Shown here: positions 1-11,000 of the stretch, one piece after another
How the letters are laid out: each line of letters begins with the position of its first letter
Numbering within the stretch: the stretch's first letter is position 1
Assembly: GCA_015680685.1 (NCBI GenBank)
Contig: MNCI01011849.1
Span: 3,644 to 44,862, forward strand
Length of the DNA: 41,219 nucleotides
Source: Gnetum montanum
Taxonomy: Eukaryota > Streptophyta > Gnetopsida > Gnetales > Gnetaceae
Direction of reading: 5' to 3'
The notes under the pieces: generated by a model
What the model was told of the DNA's origin: nothing
The model's database searches: none
The model's input: only the letters and a program-made list of their open reading frames with translations
Made by a program: the position numbers and the translations under genes

Positions 1-55
1 GTAAAATAAAAAGGTCAATAATTAAGGAGCTACCTAAGGTATTAGTATGGATGGC

Positions 56-69
56 CATCTCCCCCACAA
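56..69 (-). other. candidate polypurine tract of E1
   Basis: The minus strand reads TGTGGGGGAGATGG, a purine-rich run just downstream of the pol remnant. The equivalent place in E3 (9785-9798) has GTTGTGGGGAGATC. A polypurine tract primes plus-strand synthesis and should sit directly before the 3' LTR, but no LTR start is seen right after either copy, so it may be an upstream or former PPT. Confidence 0.35.
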
Positions 70-329
70 CTAAGTTAAAAGGGAGAGATTCAAAAGATTG
101 AGTGTGGTTGTCTATTTGGCAAAGTATTTATTGAGTTGGTTGGCTTGAGCTCATGGAAAGGTTTTATTTGTTGAATTTTAACTAATTGTTTTTTGTTTGG
201 GCTATTAGGTTTGTAGATGATCATAGCCCCAGATGGAAAAGTCTCATCAATAATGTAAGGTCCTTCCTACAATGTTTGAAATTTGGTTCTTTGGGGTACA
301 TGTGTAGGATTCCAATAGAGAACCTTGTC

Positions 330-1240
330 TCATGGTTGAAACTTGACTTTTCTTATTTTGAGGTCATGAAATTTCTTGTTGAGTGCCTTATGCATTTCAT
401 TGGATGACAAGGCCATTAGCCAATTTTCTTCTAGCAAGTTGAGACTCATTAATTGTTCTTTCTGTACTATACTTAGATCTAGGTCAAGATCACAAGCTGT
501 AGAGAGTGTATGGAGCTTGGATTGGATGGGCAATGTTGGTAGTTTTTTGTACATAAGCTCATAGGGAGAATAACCTATGGGAATTTTTCATGTGGAGTGA
601 TAGGCCCAAAGGGCATCATTTAATTTAGTGCTTTAGTCCCTTTGGTACTTACTAATGGTACGTGTTAAAATTTTTGTAATCTGTTGATTAGTGCCCTTTC
701 CTTGACCATTGGCTTGGGAGTGATATGGTGTTGTGAATTTATGTTCAACCCCTAAGTGTTGCATTAGCTTTCAAAAAGTGGCACTTGTAAAAAGAGTTCC
801 ATTATCAGAAATTAATGCATGAGGTACACCAAACCTATTTACGATGTTTTTTTGTACAAATAGTCAACTACAACTATTATATATGCCTTTCCATTTGATA
901 AAGGTGTGATGGGACCCATAAAGTCAATGCCCCTGTTGAATGGTTCGAGAGGTTGTATCCATTGCTGTGGACCCTCCATTTGAGCTGTCATTCCACCATC
1001 CCTATAGCAATGATCACAGGCATGGACAAATTGATGTGCATCCTTGAAGATTATTGGCCAAGAATACCTTGCCATGAGGATTTTTATGGCTGTGCATCTC
1101 CCAACATAATGGTCCCCACAAGGACCTTCATGAGCATCTTAAAGAATGCACAGTTGTTTTGTATTAGGGACACAACAACGTACTAGGCTGTTGGGACAAA
1201 CCTTATAAAGGTTTTCATTAATCTCCATGAAGTATGTAAC
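330..1240 (-). pseudogene. E1 integrase remnant
   Basis: The N-terminal zinc-binding motif is readable: AHEGPCGDHYVGRC gives the two His and ACDHC the two Cys (about 1020-1130). The core follows with GIDFMGPI (first catalytic Asp) and ALISDNGT (second Asp, near 810). The third motif reads QANGQGKGTNQ; the codon where the family has the catalytic Glu (696-698) is AAG, Lys. About 55-60 bases between the first and second motif, present in E3, are missing here. The C-terminal part (330-554) has the usual stretch of Leu/Glu-rich residues ending near KVKFQP. The integrase inserts the cDNA into the host genome; this copy cannot. Confidence 0.85.
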
Positions 1241-1399
1241 CTAGTGAAGAAAATGTTGTTTCTTTCTAGTGTCCAGCCCTTGCAGCAGTTTTTGCTGAAG
1301 CAGATTAGTGAGGATGATGTCATACCATTTTGGTTCATCAGGCATTTCTGCATTAATAACACTTGTAAGGAGATATTCTTTAGGGAATTGGTAAGATAA

Positions 1400-1990
1400 A
1401 GGGCTCTCTTTCTTTTTGTCATCCCATCTTAGTCATGATAAGTGATCTACAACCACATTCTCCATACCTTTATGATCTACCATCATGAGATCAAATTCTT
1501 GCAAAATCACAAGCCACCGTATGACACAGGGGCTCAACATTGGCTTATTTATTAGAAATTTGATGGCACTATGATCTGTGTGTACAAACACTTTGTAGCC
1601 AAGCACATAGTGCCTTCTTCTCTAAAGAGAACACCATTGCCATCAACTTTTTTTCTATGGTGATGTAGTTCATTTATGCACCTGTGATGCTCCAGCTTTT
1701 TTAGTGAATGTAATATGGAATTTTTTGATCATCCCTCTATGTGAGCACTACTTCCAAAGCATAATTTGATGGATCGGTCATCACATGAAACAGTCTGGAC
1801 CAATTTGGTAATTGAAGAATGAAAGTTTCAACAAGATTTTGCTTCAACTATTGAAATTCACATGTAGGGGTCTAGATGAATGATGCATCCTTCTTTGTTA
1901 ATTCTACCAATGGCTTGGTGATTTAAAAAAATTCTCGATGAATCGTCAGTAATAGCCAATATGACCAAGGAATGACTGAACTTTTTTGAC
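1400..1990 (-). pseudogene. E1 RNase H / RT connection remnant
   Basis: Translated pieces match the RT-RNase H part of Ty3/gypsy pol: SFLGHIGYY followed by a stop and RFIENF (near 1930-1970), then VFVHTDHSAIKFLINKP (near 1550-1600), VIRWLVILQEFDL (near 1490-1530) and ENVVVDHLS (near 1440-1470). RNase H removes the RNA strand during reverse transcription. The stop in GHIGYY*RF is TGA at 1946-1948 where the family has Arg. A second TGA (1433-1435) also stands where an Arg is usual, so both look like CGA to TGA changes. Frame changes lie between these blocks. Confidence 0.8.
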
Positions 1991-2019
1991 TGTTTCAGGT
2001 TGATAGTTATTCCTTAGAT

Positions 2020-2900
2020 GACCCTTATTTTTTCAAGGTCCACCTGAGTTCCTGCTTTTGAGATGCGATGCCCCAAGGTTATGCCTTCTTGGACCATAAG
2101 ATGGAGCTTCTACTAATTGAGTTGGAGGTTTGTTTTGACACATTTCTTCAACACTTGCTCAAGATAGTCCAGGGCTTGCTCGAATGTAGCTCCATAGGTA
2201 GAAAAATCATCCATAAAAGTTTCTACCCCACTACTGATCTGCTGTTGAAAAATGCTGAGAACTAATTGTTAAAATGTGGCTAGGGCATTACATAGACCAA
2301 ATAGCATTTTTTGGTAAGCAAAGTCCCCCAAGGGCTTGTGAAATTTATCTTTTCTTGGTTCTCTGGTGCAATTCGAATTTGGTTATAGCCACTATAACCA
2401 TCAAAAAAGCTATAATAGTTATGCCTTGAAATGGTGTCTAGCACTTGGTCAACGAAAGGCAACGGAAAATGATAAATTTAAAATTACCATGTTGAGCAGT
2501 TGGGAATCAATGCACACCCACCATATGCCTCCTTTCTTTGGCATGATCACAAGAGGGCTGATCCACTCACTATCTATGATAGGGAAGATGAATCCTACTT
2601 TGAGGAGTTGTTTAATCTTCTCTTTGATAATTTGTTTTAACTTGGGATTCAAATGTCCCTGTTGCTATTGTTTCGGCTTGATAGTGGGGTCAATGTATAT
2701 TTGGTGCTGGCATATTCTTGGATCTATCCTAGTGAGTTCAAAATATAATCAAGCAAAGGTTGCTAACCATTTTTCCATAACTTTTATCAATTTTCTCTTC
2801 TATTTTATAGCAAGTTTTGCATTAATAATAACCGACCTCCCATTTTTCAAAAATACTTAATCCATTCTATTCAGGAGCATCTTCAATTCAAGGGGCTCTT
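2020..2900 (-). pseudogene. E1 reverse transcriptase remnant
   Basis: Copies element RNA into cDNA in intact elements. The N-terminal block LKQIIKEKIKQLLKVGFI and PLVIMPKKGG lie in 2449-2652; the palm block with YYSFFDGYSGYNQIRIAP lies in 2280-2462. The active site reads FMDD (2206-2217), so both catalytic Asp codons of this motif survive. The upstream linker (LELK near 2890, then VFLKNGRS) aligns with E3 12500-12742. The domain is spread over different frames, with at least one frameshift near 2450 and stops in the linker. Confidence 0.87.
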
Positions 2901-3138
2901 ATTGAAAATTATTAGGAATTTCCAGCTCATCCCAATTGATATCATCATTTGCTCCTTCAGAGAGCTGGTGATGAACTTGCTTAAGTTCATCCATATTTGT
3001 AATGGACTCATACATTAGGTCCTCAGTCGGTTCCATGCATAATGTACTACTACTAGTATTAGCTGTTAGCCACCAGGTGCCTTCTTGTTTTGTGGCTTCT
3101 GCGTATAAATATCTTTGGATATCAGCTTTTTGTGCATA

Positions 3139-3768
3139 CTACTTGCATGCAGAGATAGATGTTTTCATTACTAACCATAACTTCTTCACACAATGACACC
3201 CTAAATCATTGTATGTGATACATGGAACTCTCTTCTTCTCGATCTTTCCAAATTCATTTTCTTTTGATATCTCCAAAGAAAGATCTCTAATGCCCATTTT
3301 GACATCCAAAGTACTTAGCCATGCCCTTCCCATAATGATTGAAAAATCCCCCTTGTAGTTCTCCACTTTGATTACTAGGAAATCAATGGGATATGACCAC
3401 CCACAAATGATGGTGACGATGTCCTTAACTAGTTCCAATGGAATAGTGATGGACTGGTCTACTAGTTCTAGCTAGATGTTTCTCTTCTTCAAAGGAGGAA
3501 GGTTCCACATTGTGTACATCTCATGCAAGATCAAATTAACATTAGAACTATAGTTAAGAAGAGCCTTACAAGGTTCATTCCTAGCAATTTCCATGTAAAC
3601 TAGGGAACTCCCAAGATTAGCTAATTTTCTAAGTAGGTTATCAGCTTGAATCCAATCAAATACAACATGTGTCAACATTATAGTATGGATTCGAGAGGGA
3701 TTTTGGTTTGGAGGGGACTCAGATAAAGAGGAAATAGAGGAAGTTGGAGGAGCAGGGTTACCAACCAC
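3139..3768 (-). pseudogene. E1 retropepsin-type protease remnant
   Basis: This aspartic protease would cut the Gag-Pol polyprotein. The left block (3139-3438) carries the conserved C-terminal part: DFLVIKVENYKGDFSIIMGRAWLS, seen as IIMGRAWLS, equivalent to the ILGRPWL motif. The active-site block lies in 3472-3768 and reads ALLNYSSNVNLI, whereas E3 has ALLDLGSGVNLI. The catalytic Asp codon has become AAC (Asn, 3553-3555) and the following Gly is Ser, so this copy is inactive even apart from the frame break between the two blocks. Confidence 0.82.
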
Positions 3769-4289
3769 TAATGTGTTTAAGGGCTTTGGTGGACTACGAG
3801 GTTGGAAGAAGGGTCTTTTATTTGTTCATGGTTCTGACCTACTAGATGGGTTAATTGATTATAGGTTAACTACCGTCATAACGTTCCTTTGCTATGGTTG
3901 TATAGGCAATTCACCCTTCATGGACGAAGCAGGCAATAGTTGTGTCGGGGGTGGAGGAGTAGGTGTAGGCACATGAGGTATATGAGAGTAGTAGGTGGTA
4001 TCCCTTTTTGGATAGGGTGATTGGTATTTTTTAGGAGGGTAGTGGTAAAATTGGTAAGCAACAATATGACTAGAGGAGTCCCTTGGAGATGAAGGTTGCT
4101 AAACATAGTAATCATAGGGATCTAGTTGCTGATAAGGATATTGTTGTCTTGGAGGTGGCAATGCCCATGATTCTGGTTGCTGCCACTATTGGTACACTTC
4201 GTAAGGCTGCAAAGGAGTTCCACTTGGGTAGTACTATTGTGGTTGGAACTGTCAAGGTTTGCCTTGTAGATAAGGTAATATTTTGGGCA

Positions 4290-6173
4290 TTTTCCTTATG
4301 CAAGTTGTGGATGTAAGACATACACCCTAGATTCTTGCAAGTGTGATACAATTGGACAACATCCCTTAGGATGTTCATACTGGCAAACATCACACCCATC
4401 ATTATTATTTGAATCTCTATCCATAGCCATTGCTATTGCAACCATTTTACCTTTACCCTTATATTTGGCATGTTCAGCTTCCTTACATCTCAAATGCTCT
4501 TGCTCACCACCTTACTTCTTGGACTCTTTAGCAATTTTTAAAATAGCTTGAAACCTATTGTCCATGGAGTCCCATAATTGATCAACCTTAGCTATGATTT
4601 TTTATTGCAATTTTTGAAATAGCAAGGTTTTCTGTTAATGACCTCATCTTTGGTGAATTCATCCTCATTGTCACAAAATCTAATTCCTTTTTTTCAAATA
4701 GAAGAGTCTCTATTGTATTCTTTTGCATTTTCATATTTTCTTAGCTCTCCCTCCTCCTTGGCTACCTACTCAATTAATTTTTGAATCCAACGAGTGCTCA
4801 GCTTTATCAATATCCATTAGGCATAGACTTTAAGGGTTTCCTGGTTTCAAATCGTAACCTGTCTATGATATGGTGAAGCTGATCAAGCTAAGAGTATCCA
4901 TGGCTAGGACACCTATGCAATAGAGAGTAGTATTGGCCAATAGTAGCATCTAAGGGCTCATGATTCCCTTATTTCCACCCTTGAATTTATTTTCTTAAAT
5001 TGGATACTCGAGAGTACATTTGATATTTGTCATTGAATAGTTCCAACATTGTACTTCACTACCTACTTGATTCTATTTCCAAGGATCGATACCAACTTTC
5101 TGCTTCCTTTATAAGTGTCCTTGAAAATAATTTCAGCTTTTGCCAATCATTTTCAATGTTATGTAAGGCACATGTATCTTGGAAGGATAGAAGATTATTT
5201 TGTAGATTAGCATCATATCCTCCCTCGAACTGAGAGATGTTGTTCATATCCAGCCTCTTTATTCTATTGTCCTTCGCATGCATGGTTGGAATCCTCATAG
5301 CCTCTACAATATTTAACATGCTCTGAGTAGAAAGTCGAGGTTCATCAAGGCCATGATGGTGGTGCCTACAATGTTTTCTACTAGCCCTTCATTCTTGATG
5401 ATGGGCCTCTCTGGATTATCCACCTCTTCGGTCACGACTATCTCAATGGTCCCTTCTATTATTCTAGTCCTGTTGGTCACCTCCATCATGGTTATTTCTT
5501 TTGTGGCCATGATCTAAACTAGATGAAGAAGAAGACAATGATGATGAGGGGGAAGAAGAAGGGGAACTTACTCTATGCTGATGCTTATCATCCTTTTTTT
5601 GATGCTTACGACCATGATTGTGATCATGATCTTCTTTGTCCCCCTTTTCTTAACTTGCTTCTCCAGATCCATTTTTATCATTGGATCCATTTTGACCAGA
5701 ATTTGGATTATGGATTGTAGATTATACATTCTAGTTGAGGGCTCCTTGAGCAAAGTCAAAGAGTGAAGAATCATTAAAGAAGTGGTCACCTTCATTAATT
5801 AGTCCAAGCGAAGGTGGAAAGATATTTGACCCCTTACCCTTCATAAGCTCATGTTGGTGCTCCAGCTACCGATCCCTTAATTTTTGTGCTTTAGTGTGAT
5901 GATAATGCTTAAGTTGGGATCTCACATCTGATATTCTCCATGGAGATGTTGAAGTCCATGTTGCACTAGCATTAGCTAGAGCATTTCTGGAATAGATCAG
6001 TTAGGTGGCAACACAATGTTGTCTTCCATATCGTGCCACCACATTAGTTCATTGTGATGTAATATGAAGGTAAAGTTTGGTACATACTCATTGGGATGAG
6101 CATATACTACCCAGTATTGTTGAGGCACCTGAACTGCCCTAGGCAGAGATGGGCTCCTATGAGAAAAAGACAT
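4290..6173 (-). pseudogene. E1 Gag remnant with zinc knuckle
   Basis: The start is put at the ATG at 6173-6171 because the reading MSFSHRSPSLP runs open from there and E3 has a matching start (15624). An early conserved block is VVYAHPNEYVP. Next is a Ser-rich tract preceded by Lys/His-rich sequence (HDHNHGRKHQKK, near 5540-5640). The capsid-like retrotransposon Gag domain lies at 5059-5319 (FEGGYDANL, AESWYRSLE). A CCHC-type knuckle, CDVCQYEHPKGCCP, lies at 4356-4394 with spacing C-x2-C-x3-H-x4-C. A Gln/Pro-rich linker (about 3790-4290) joins it to the protease. Gag packages the element RNA. Several frameshifts and stops break it. Confidence 0.83.
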
Positions 6174-6318
6174 TTTGTGTTAATAACTTGTAAATAGTGT
6201 GTAGTTAAGGTTTAACTGAATAATAATAATTTTTTATTTTCATAGGATTTGACTCTTAGGGTTCGAATAATGAGCTTACTAAGTTTCACTAGGGTTAGAT
6301 AGCACACAAAGAACTATA

Positions 6319-6337
6319 GTCCCTGACAATGGCACCA
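6319..6337 (-). other. E1 primer-binding site (tRNA-Asp type)
   Basis: The minus strand reads TGGTGCCATTGTCAGGGAC one base after the LTR end (..CTCATCA, T). The complement of the plant tRNA-Asp 3' end begins TGGCGCCGTTGCC; the differences are mostly C-to-T or G-to-A changes. The two sister elements have aligned sites at 8607-8625 and 15763-15781. Confidence 0.8.
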
Positions 6338-6338
6338 A

Positions 6339-7176
6339 TGATGAGCAGCAAGGTACCCCTATGCCCAACCATACAAATGACAAGTGTTCACGTGTAATCT
6401 GGTCGAATTCTGCAGACTATAGTTACTAAATGCACTAGAGCTAAACAATGTGTGTGTGTTGTTCGTTTGTTGTCTTTCCAGTCCCACTTGTGGAATGTAA
6501 TTGTATGGTTAAGTGTGACTAAGGCATAAGATTTTTATTATTTTGTGTTATTATGGAATTAATCACCTAGAACAAGAATAAAAGTAAGAGTGATTAAAGT
6601 AAAAGTGGTTAATTGCTAAGGAAACTAAAGTCTAATCTAGCCTAACACAAGTAACTATTCCCACTTCCCAGACACATCCTAAACTTTGTGCAAAAACTAC
6701 TAGGCTATTAAATGCTAGTCATTTTTGAGCTACTAAGTGTCACATGTATGCTCAAAGGGGTCGTGCTTGTGTAATTTAATGATTTGCTTAATTGATCAAA
6801 ATAAATAACATTAATGTAAACTGCATAAAATATAAATGCATAGGAAAGAAAATCTCAAGTGCTGTAAGGCATGGATCAAAGAGTTTTTCTTTATTGCCAA
6901 CACAATGGTGTGCCTAGGGACATCAATGCTTGAATAAAGATCTATTCACACTTAGACATCTTACTGCGATTACTTGGAAAATATTCTAACTTTCAAGTGG
7001 ATAAACTACAAGAGTTTTGCTACTTGACTGCCAAAAAGGTCCTCTCAATTATGCACCTGGGCACTGTATTTATAGACCTAGAAGTAATCCTATGATATCG
7101 AATGTATGATATTACATCTTGGTCCACAATATCATAGCCACCCTGATATTGAAGTGATGAAAAAAGTGATTTATCA
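6339..7176 (-). repeat. LTR A: 5' LTR of E1
   Basis: On the minus strand it starts TGATAAATC and ends CTGCTCATCA, giving the TGAT...ATCA inverted ends expected of an LTR, and is followed by the PBS. It aligns with LTR B (8627-9392) and LTR C (15783-23206 in pieces). Length is 838 bases. The outer boundary was set where similarity with LTR B stops (shared GATTTATCA, plus strand) and where E2's gag frame begins. A TATA box lies about 100 bases in, so U3 is short and most of the LTR is transcribed. Confidence 0.82.
7066..7074 (-). promoter_or_regulatory. TATA box in LTR A
   Basis: TATAAATAC on the minus strand, 102 bases from the LTR start. The same box occurs at the same relative place in LTR B (9287-9295) and as TATAAAT in LTR C (23062-23068). 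Transcription would run leftward into E1. Confidence 0.65.
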
Positions 7177-8501
7177 ACCCTCTCCCTAATAGTTTCTTCT
7201 AAATTCACACTTTGTTCATTTTCCCATATGGTCATCTTGTTATTCTTTGCCTCAATTTCATTTATCAATTTTTGTAGTGGCAAAGGTTCACTGTATCAAT
7301 GTTTTGGAATTGGTTGCTTCCTCTTCCTTATAGTGTTGGACCTTTGTTGTTTCTAGAGTGGGTCCCACTTAAATGCTTTGGCATTCTTCCATTTAGATAA
7401 TTCTCTCTTTTCCTTTGCCTGGTGATCTATTAGTTCTTTGACTTGGTGGTCTTGGAGCTTATATAGTTATCCTTGGGCATACTTTCCAAGGTTCACCCTT
7501 GTTTCATTGCTAAGCCCATTTATAATGTGGAGTATTTGCTCTTTCTCGGAGAACCTATGCCCTGGACATTTATTTAGTAAGGCATTGTATCTATCTAAGG
7601 CCATGTCCAAGGGTTCATGTTGTTCTTGTTTCCATATTTGGATTTGTCTCCTCAAGGTGGACACTTGCACAAAGGTCTAGTATCTTTTATTGAAAAGTTC
7701 TAACATGGTTGACCATCGTATGATTGAATTGGATTCCAATGATCTATACCACACTTTAGCTTTATCAATGAGTTTCCTAAGAAAGAGCTTAAGATTTTGC
7801 CATTTACTATCCACATTTTTGAGCACACAAGCATCATGGAAGGTTTGTAAATGATGTTGCAGATTTGAATCATAGCCTCTTGCAAATTTTGGAATATTAT
7901 TCAAGTTGAGCTTAGGTAGTCAACTCTTCTTGCGATGCTTGTGAGATATCTTAACGGCCTCTATGATGTGCATTAGGCTTTTAGGGACTAACAGGGGTTT
8001 ATCATCATTAGACAAGTTGTGATTAAAATCTCTATTTAATCGATGGTGATGAGGGGGCTTGTGTTCATATTGATGATCTTGAGTGTGTCTATGGGTTCGA
8101 TTTTTGCTTTTATTCCAACCCTTTTGTGGAGCTCTATCTCTATACCTACATTCATCTTTGTCAGAACTAGATGTTGAAGTTGAGGGGGAAGATGAAAAGG
8201 AGGAATTGGTAGGATAGCCATGGCTTCTATAATGTTCCTCAAGGTCCCTTGGTTTATCTTTTCTAAGTACTGAGGAGGTCTTAGGCCTTGAGGCCTCTCC
8301 TAGTTTAGGATTGATGTCATCTTCTTTAAGATTTTCTGCCGTAGGTGAATGTAGTCTTTGAGTGTCATTAGGATGGCCATGGTCATGAAAAACCCCTTCA
8401 TAAGGTGGATCACCCCAATCTCCTTCATTGTATATTTCATCACTTCTCCAATGAATAGGTGCACTATACCGTTGCTAATCATTTTCGTGTGAGTGAGACA
8501 T
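7177..8501 (-). pseudogene. E2 Gag, 3'-truncated, one reading frame with six stops
   Basis: From the ATG at 8501-8499 the same frame reads through to the junction with LTR A at 7176/7177, about 441 codons with no frameshift. It is broken only by stop codons at 8475-8477, 7920-7922, 7677-7679, 7467-7469, 7353-7355 and 7296-7298. Order: acidic/polar start, a Ser/Thr-rich tract (SSFSSSPSTSTSSS), an Arg/Lys/His-rich stretch, then the retrotransposon Gag domain (FARGYDSNLQHHLQTF, KVWYRSLE; 7677-7904). A helical region with PLDMALDRYNALLNKCPGH follows (7467-7670), then a charged tail. It is related to the E1 and E3 Gags but lacks their VVYAHPNE block, so it belongs to another subfamily. The C-terminus, zinc knuckle and pol are absent, cut by E1. 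Confidence 0.83.
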
Positions 8502-8606
8502 TGTTGTCGATTTGGAGTGTATGTTTGAATACTTCTTGAAAGATATATCGTTAATACCCTTTTACAACGATCTTATGTAATATAACTAATCTAGATAACT
8601 AGCACC

Positions 8607-8625
8607 ATCCTTGGCAAGAACATCA
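8607..8625 (-). other. E2 primer-binding site, degraded
   Basis: The minus strand reads TGATGTTCTTGCCAAGGAT, directly after the LTR end (..CTCATCA, T) and in register with the tRNA-Asp-type sites of E1 and E3, but with more mismatches. Confidence 0.65.
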
Positions 8626-8626
8626 A

Positions 8627-9392
8627 TGATGAGCAGCGAGGTATCCCTATGCTCAACCATACGAATATGAGTGTGTACATGCAATTTGGTTAAACTCCAT
8701 GGATGACCTAGTTGTGACACCTAGACAGTTATACGTTGATTGTAGTTCACTGTCTTCCCACTTAGACTAGTGTAGCATTGTCACGTATGGTTTAGTCTAG
8801 AGTGAGGCATATGATGTTGTCCTAATTCTATTTACTCCTGATGACATAAAAGGTAAATTGATTAAACTAATAATGGAAGAAAAACCTAAATTAGCCTATG
8901 GTGATGGTATTCGTCCTTAACCATTCGTACATGTCTTGGACTTCATGGGATTATTGCTCGGTGTGCCAAGTATTCGCACTTAAATGCTCATGATTAAGGC
9001 ATACACATTCTACTTAATGAAGGAAAAAGTAAATAATAATAAATTAAAATATTAACTAAAGAAGGCCTTAAATAATTAAAACAACAAAAATTAATCTAAG
9101 TGAATGTTGTTGGTCATGCATGTATCCAAGTACATCACACTCGAATAAAGGTGCTGTGCAATTACAAACGTCACAATGCAGGAATGCATTGGAAATAACT
9201 AGCTTGAAAGAAAGAAACTAAAAATTGAAAACTAAATTTCCAAAAGAACTTAACTTCAAAACTTGTTAATTGTGCGCCTGAGTGCTGTATTTATAGGCTA
9301 ACACAGGAATCACGATATCGTGTATACAATATCGTATCCAGGTCACGATATTGTGTACTCGATATTAGGGCTTGGAAAACTATGATTTATCA
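8627..9392 (-). repeat. LTR B: 5' LTR of E2
   Basis: On the minus strand it starts TGATAAATCATAG and ends GCTGCTCATCA, 766 bases, followed by a PBS and gag. It aligns with LTR A over its length. The TATA box is TATAAATAC at 9287-9295. Between the LTR start and the TATA box it carries the perfect palindrome CACGATATCGTG and an imperfect copy CACGATATTGTG (about 9310-9365). It could also be the 3' LTR of E3, but no polypurine tract precedes it, so an independent insertion is preferred. Confidence 0.78.
9287..9295 (-). promoter_or_regulatory. TATA box in LTR B
   Basis: TATAAATAC on the minus strand, about 97 bases from the LTR start, in the same place as in LTR A. Confidence 0.65.
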
Positions 9393-10040
9393 ATGGATGA
9401 CATGGACTTGTTGCCTATTTTATGAAAAAGAAACTTTGTCTTAGTCATTAGTCATCAAAATTCAAAAATAGAAACTAGACATTAGCAATCAAAAAACATT
9501 AAGTATAAACCACCATTAGCAAACAACTACAACATCTCTATGTCTTGTTGGTAGTAAAGCACTTTTATTAGAAAACAATAAGAAAAATTTAGATAAAAAT
9601 AAAGTCAAATATAAAAGAAATTGTAATATATTCAAGAAAGTCAAAACATAATAATGATGTTGTAAAACAAAAATTGAAAAAAAAATAACAAAGTGTAAAA
9701 TAAAAAGGTATAAAAATAAAGAAAGTGTAAAACAAAAAAGGTTCAAAAATTGAGGAGCCACTTTAATTAGTTAGCATAGATGGCGATCTCCCCACAACTA
9801 AGTTAAAAAAGAGGAGATCCAAGAAATTAAGTGAGGTTATCCATCTGAGGAGGCATTTCCTACACTAGCTTGCTTGGGCTCATAGAAAGGTTTAGCTTAT
9901 TGTGTATTGATGAGTTGCTTTTTGTTTGGGCTCTCAAGGTTGTATATTAACATGGCTTGAGAAGGAAAGGTTTCATAAATGACATAAGACCCTTCCCATT
10001 ATGTTTGGAACTTAGTTCGTTTAGGTACATGTGTGGGGTT
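9393..10040 (-). other. 3' non-coding part of E3
   Basis: A T-rich (minus strand) stretch between the integrase remnant and LTR B. The part from 9690 on aligns with the first 300 bases of the window, including a purine tract at 9785-9798. No gene is supported. A hydrophobic 81-residue frame at 9516-9761 is best explained by base composition. Confidence 0.5.
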
Positions 10041-11000
10041 CTAGTAAAGGACCTTGTTTCTAGGTTGAAATTTTACTTTCTTTATTCTAAGGTTATGATG
10101 TTTTTTATTGAATGCCTTATGCACTTCATTCAAGGACAAGGCCACCAATCTATTCTCATCTAATACATTAAGGTTGATCTGCCTTTCATTATATGCTAGG
10201 CAAAGGTCAAGATCAAGGTCACATGCACTTGAAACTATACAAAGCTTGGATTGAACTGGAAGGGTTGAAAATTTCTTGTACATCGGCTTATAGGAAGAGT
10301 AGCCTATAGGAAGTTTCCATGTTGAGTGGTAGGCCCAGAGGACATCGTTTAGTTTTGTGCTCCAAGATATCCTATATTTGCTAACTATTCTTGTTAGGAT
10401 TTTTGTGATCTCTCTATTGGTAATCTCTACTTAACTATTGGCTTGGTGGTGGTAGGATGTTGTTAGTTTATGTTTGACCCCTAAGCATTACATGAGCTTA
10501 CAAAAGGTGATGCCTGTAAAGTGAATACCATTATTAGAAATCAATGCACGTGGAATACCAAACCTATTTACAATTTTTTGTTGTACAAACTAAGCAACAA
10601 TGGAAGTTGTACAGTCGGTGATAGTTGCTACTTCTACGCATTTGATACAATAGTCAATAAGTACTATTATGTAGATCTTTCCATTTGACATGGACATGAT
10701 GGGACCCATGAAGTTTATGCCCTAGATATTGAAGAGTTTCAGTGGTTTAATCCACTATTGAGGTCCCTTCATTTAAGTGGTCATCCCACCATCTCATTGA
10801 CATTGTTCATAAGAGTGGATGAATTGGTGGATGTCCTTGAAGATTGTTGGCTAATAATACTTTGCCATAAGGATCTTAATGGCCATGCATCTCCTTGCAT
10901 AGTGGCTCCCATAAGGACCCTCATGAGGGTCTTGGAGAACATGAAGTTGATCAGTATTAGGGATAGACCAATGAACTAAGTCATTGGCGCACACCATGTA
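10041..11000 (-). pseudogene. E3 integrase remnant
   Basis: Zinc-binding motif pieces: LQDPHEGPYGSHYARRC keeps both His, but the Cys pair reads SYEQC, so one zinc Cys is lost. The core has GIHFMGPI, where the first catalytic Asp is His, and ALISNNGIHF, where the second Asp codon is Asn (10533-10535). In the third motif the Glu codon survives (10425-10427), but a TAA stop (10431-10433) sits two codons before it. The C-terminal block (10041-10283) has LDENRLVALSLNEVHKAFNK. It covers the region deleted in E1 (about 10578-10640). Confidence 0.84.

Larger units (their letters stand above)
1..7176 (-). mobile_element. Ty3/gypsy LTR retrotransposon E1 (5' LTR and internal region; 3' end outside window)
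   Basis: Reading down the minus strand, the order is LTR (7176-6339), PBS, gag with a Ser/His-rich N-terminal part and a zinc knuckle, protease, reverse transcriptase, RNase H, integrase, then a purine-rich tract near position 60. This PR-RT-RH-IN order defines Ty3/gypsy. The tRNA-Asp-type PBS and the protease wording (compare ALLDLGSGVNLI in E3) fit the plant non-chromovirus (Athila/Tat-like) group; that lineage call is inference. Every domain is interrupted by stops or frameshifts, so the copy is dead. The internal part is homologous along its whole length to 9690-15782 (E3), with an offset of about 9.7 kb at the left end. The LTR joins directly to the interrupted gag of E2, suggesting E1 inserted there. 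Confidence 0.88.

Noticed and set aside
2366-2860. Longest open frame of the window, 164 codons on the plus strand
   Set aside because: It is antisense to the E1 reverse transcriptase, whose motifs are clear on the other strand, and it matches no family.
5523-5766. Plus-strand hydrophobic frames (63-65 codons)
   Set aside because: Shadows of the Ser/His-rich part of the E1 gag on the minus strand.
9516-9761. Hydrophobic 81-codon minus-strand frame downstream of E3 pol, which might suggest an env-like gene
   Set aside because: The strand here is extremely T-rich, so Phe/Leu/Tyr codons arise by composition; no glycoprotein or signal features, and the part shared with E1 is not kept as coding.
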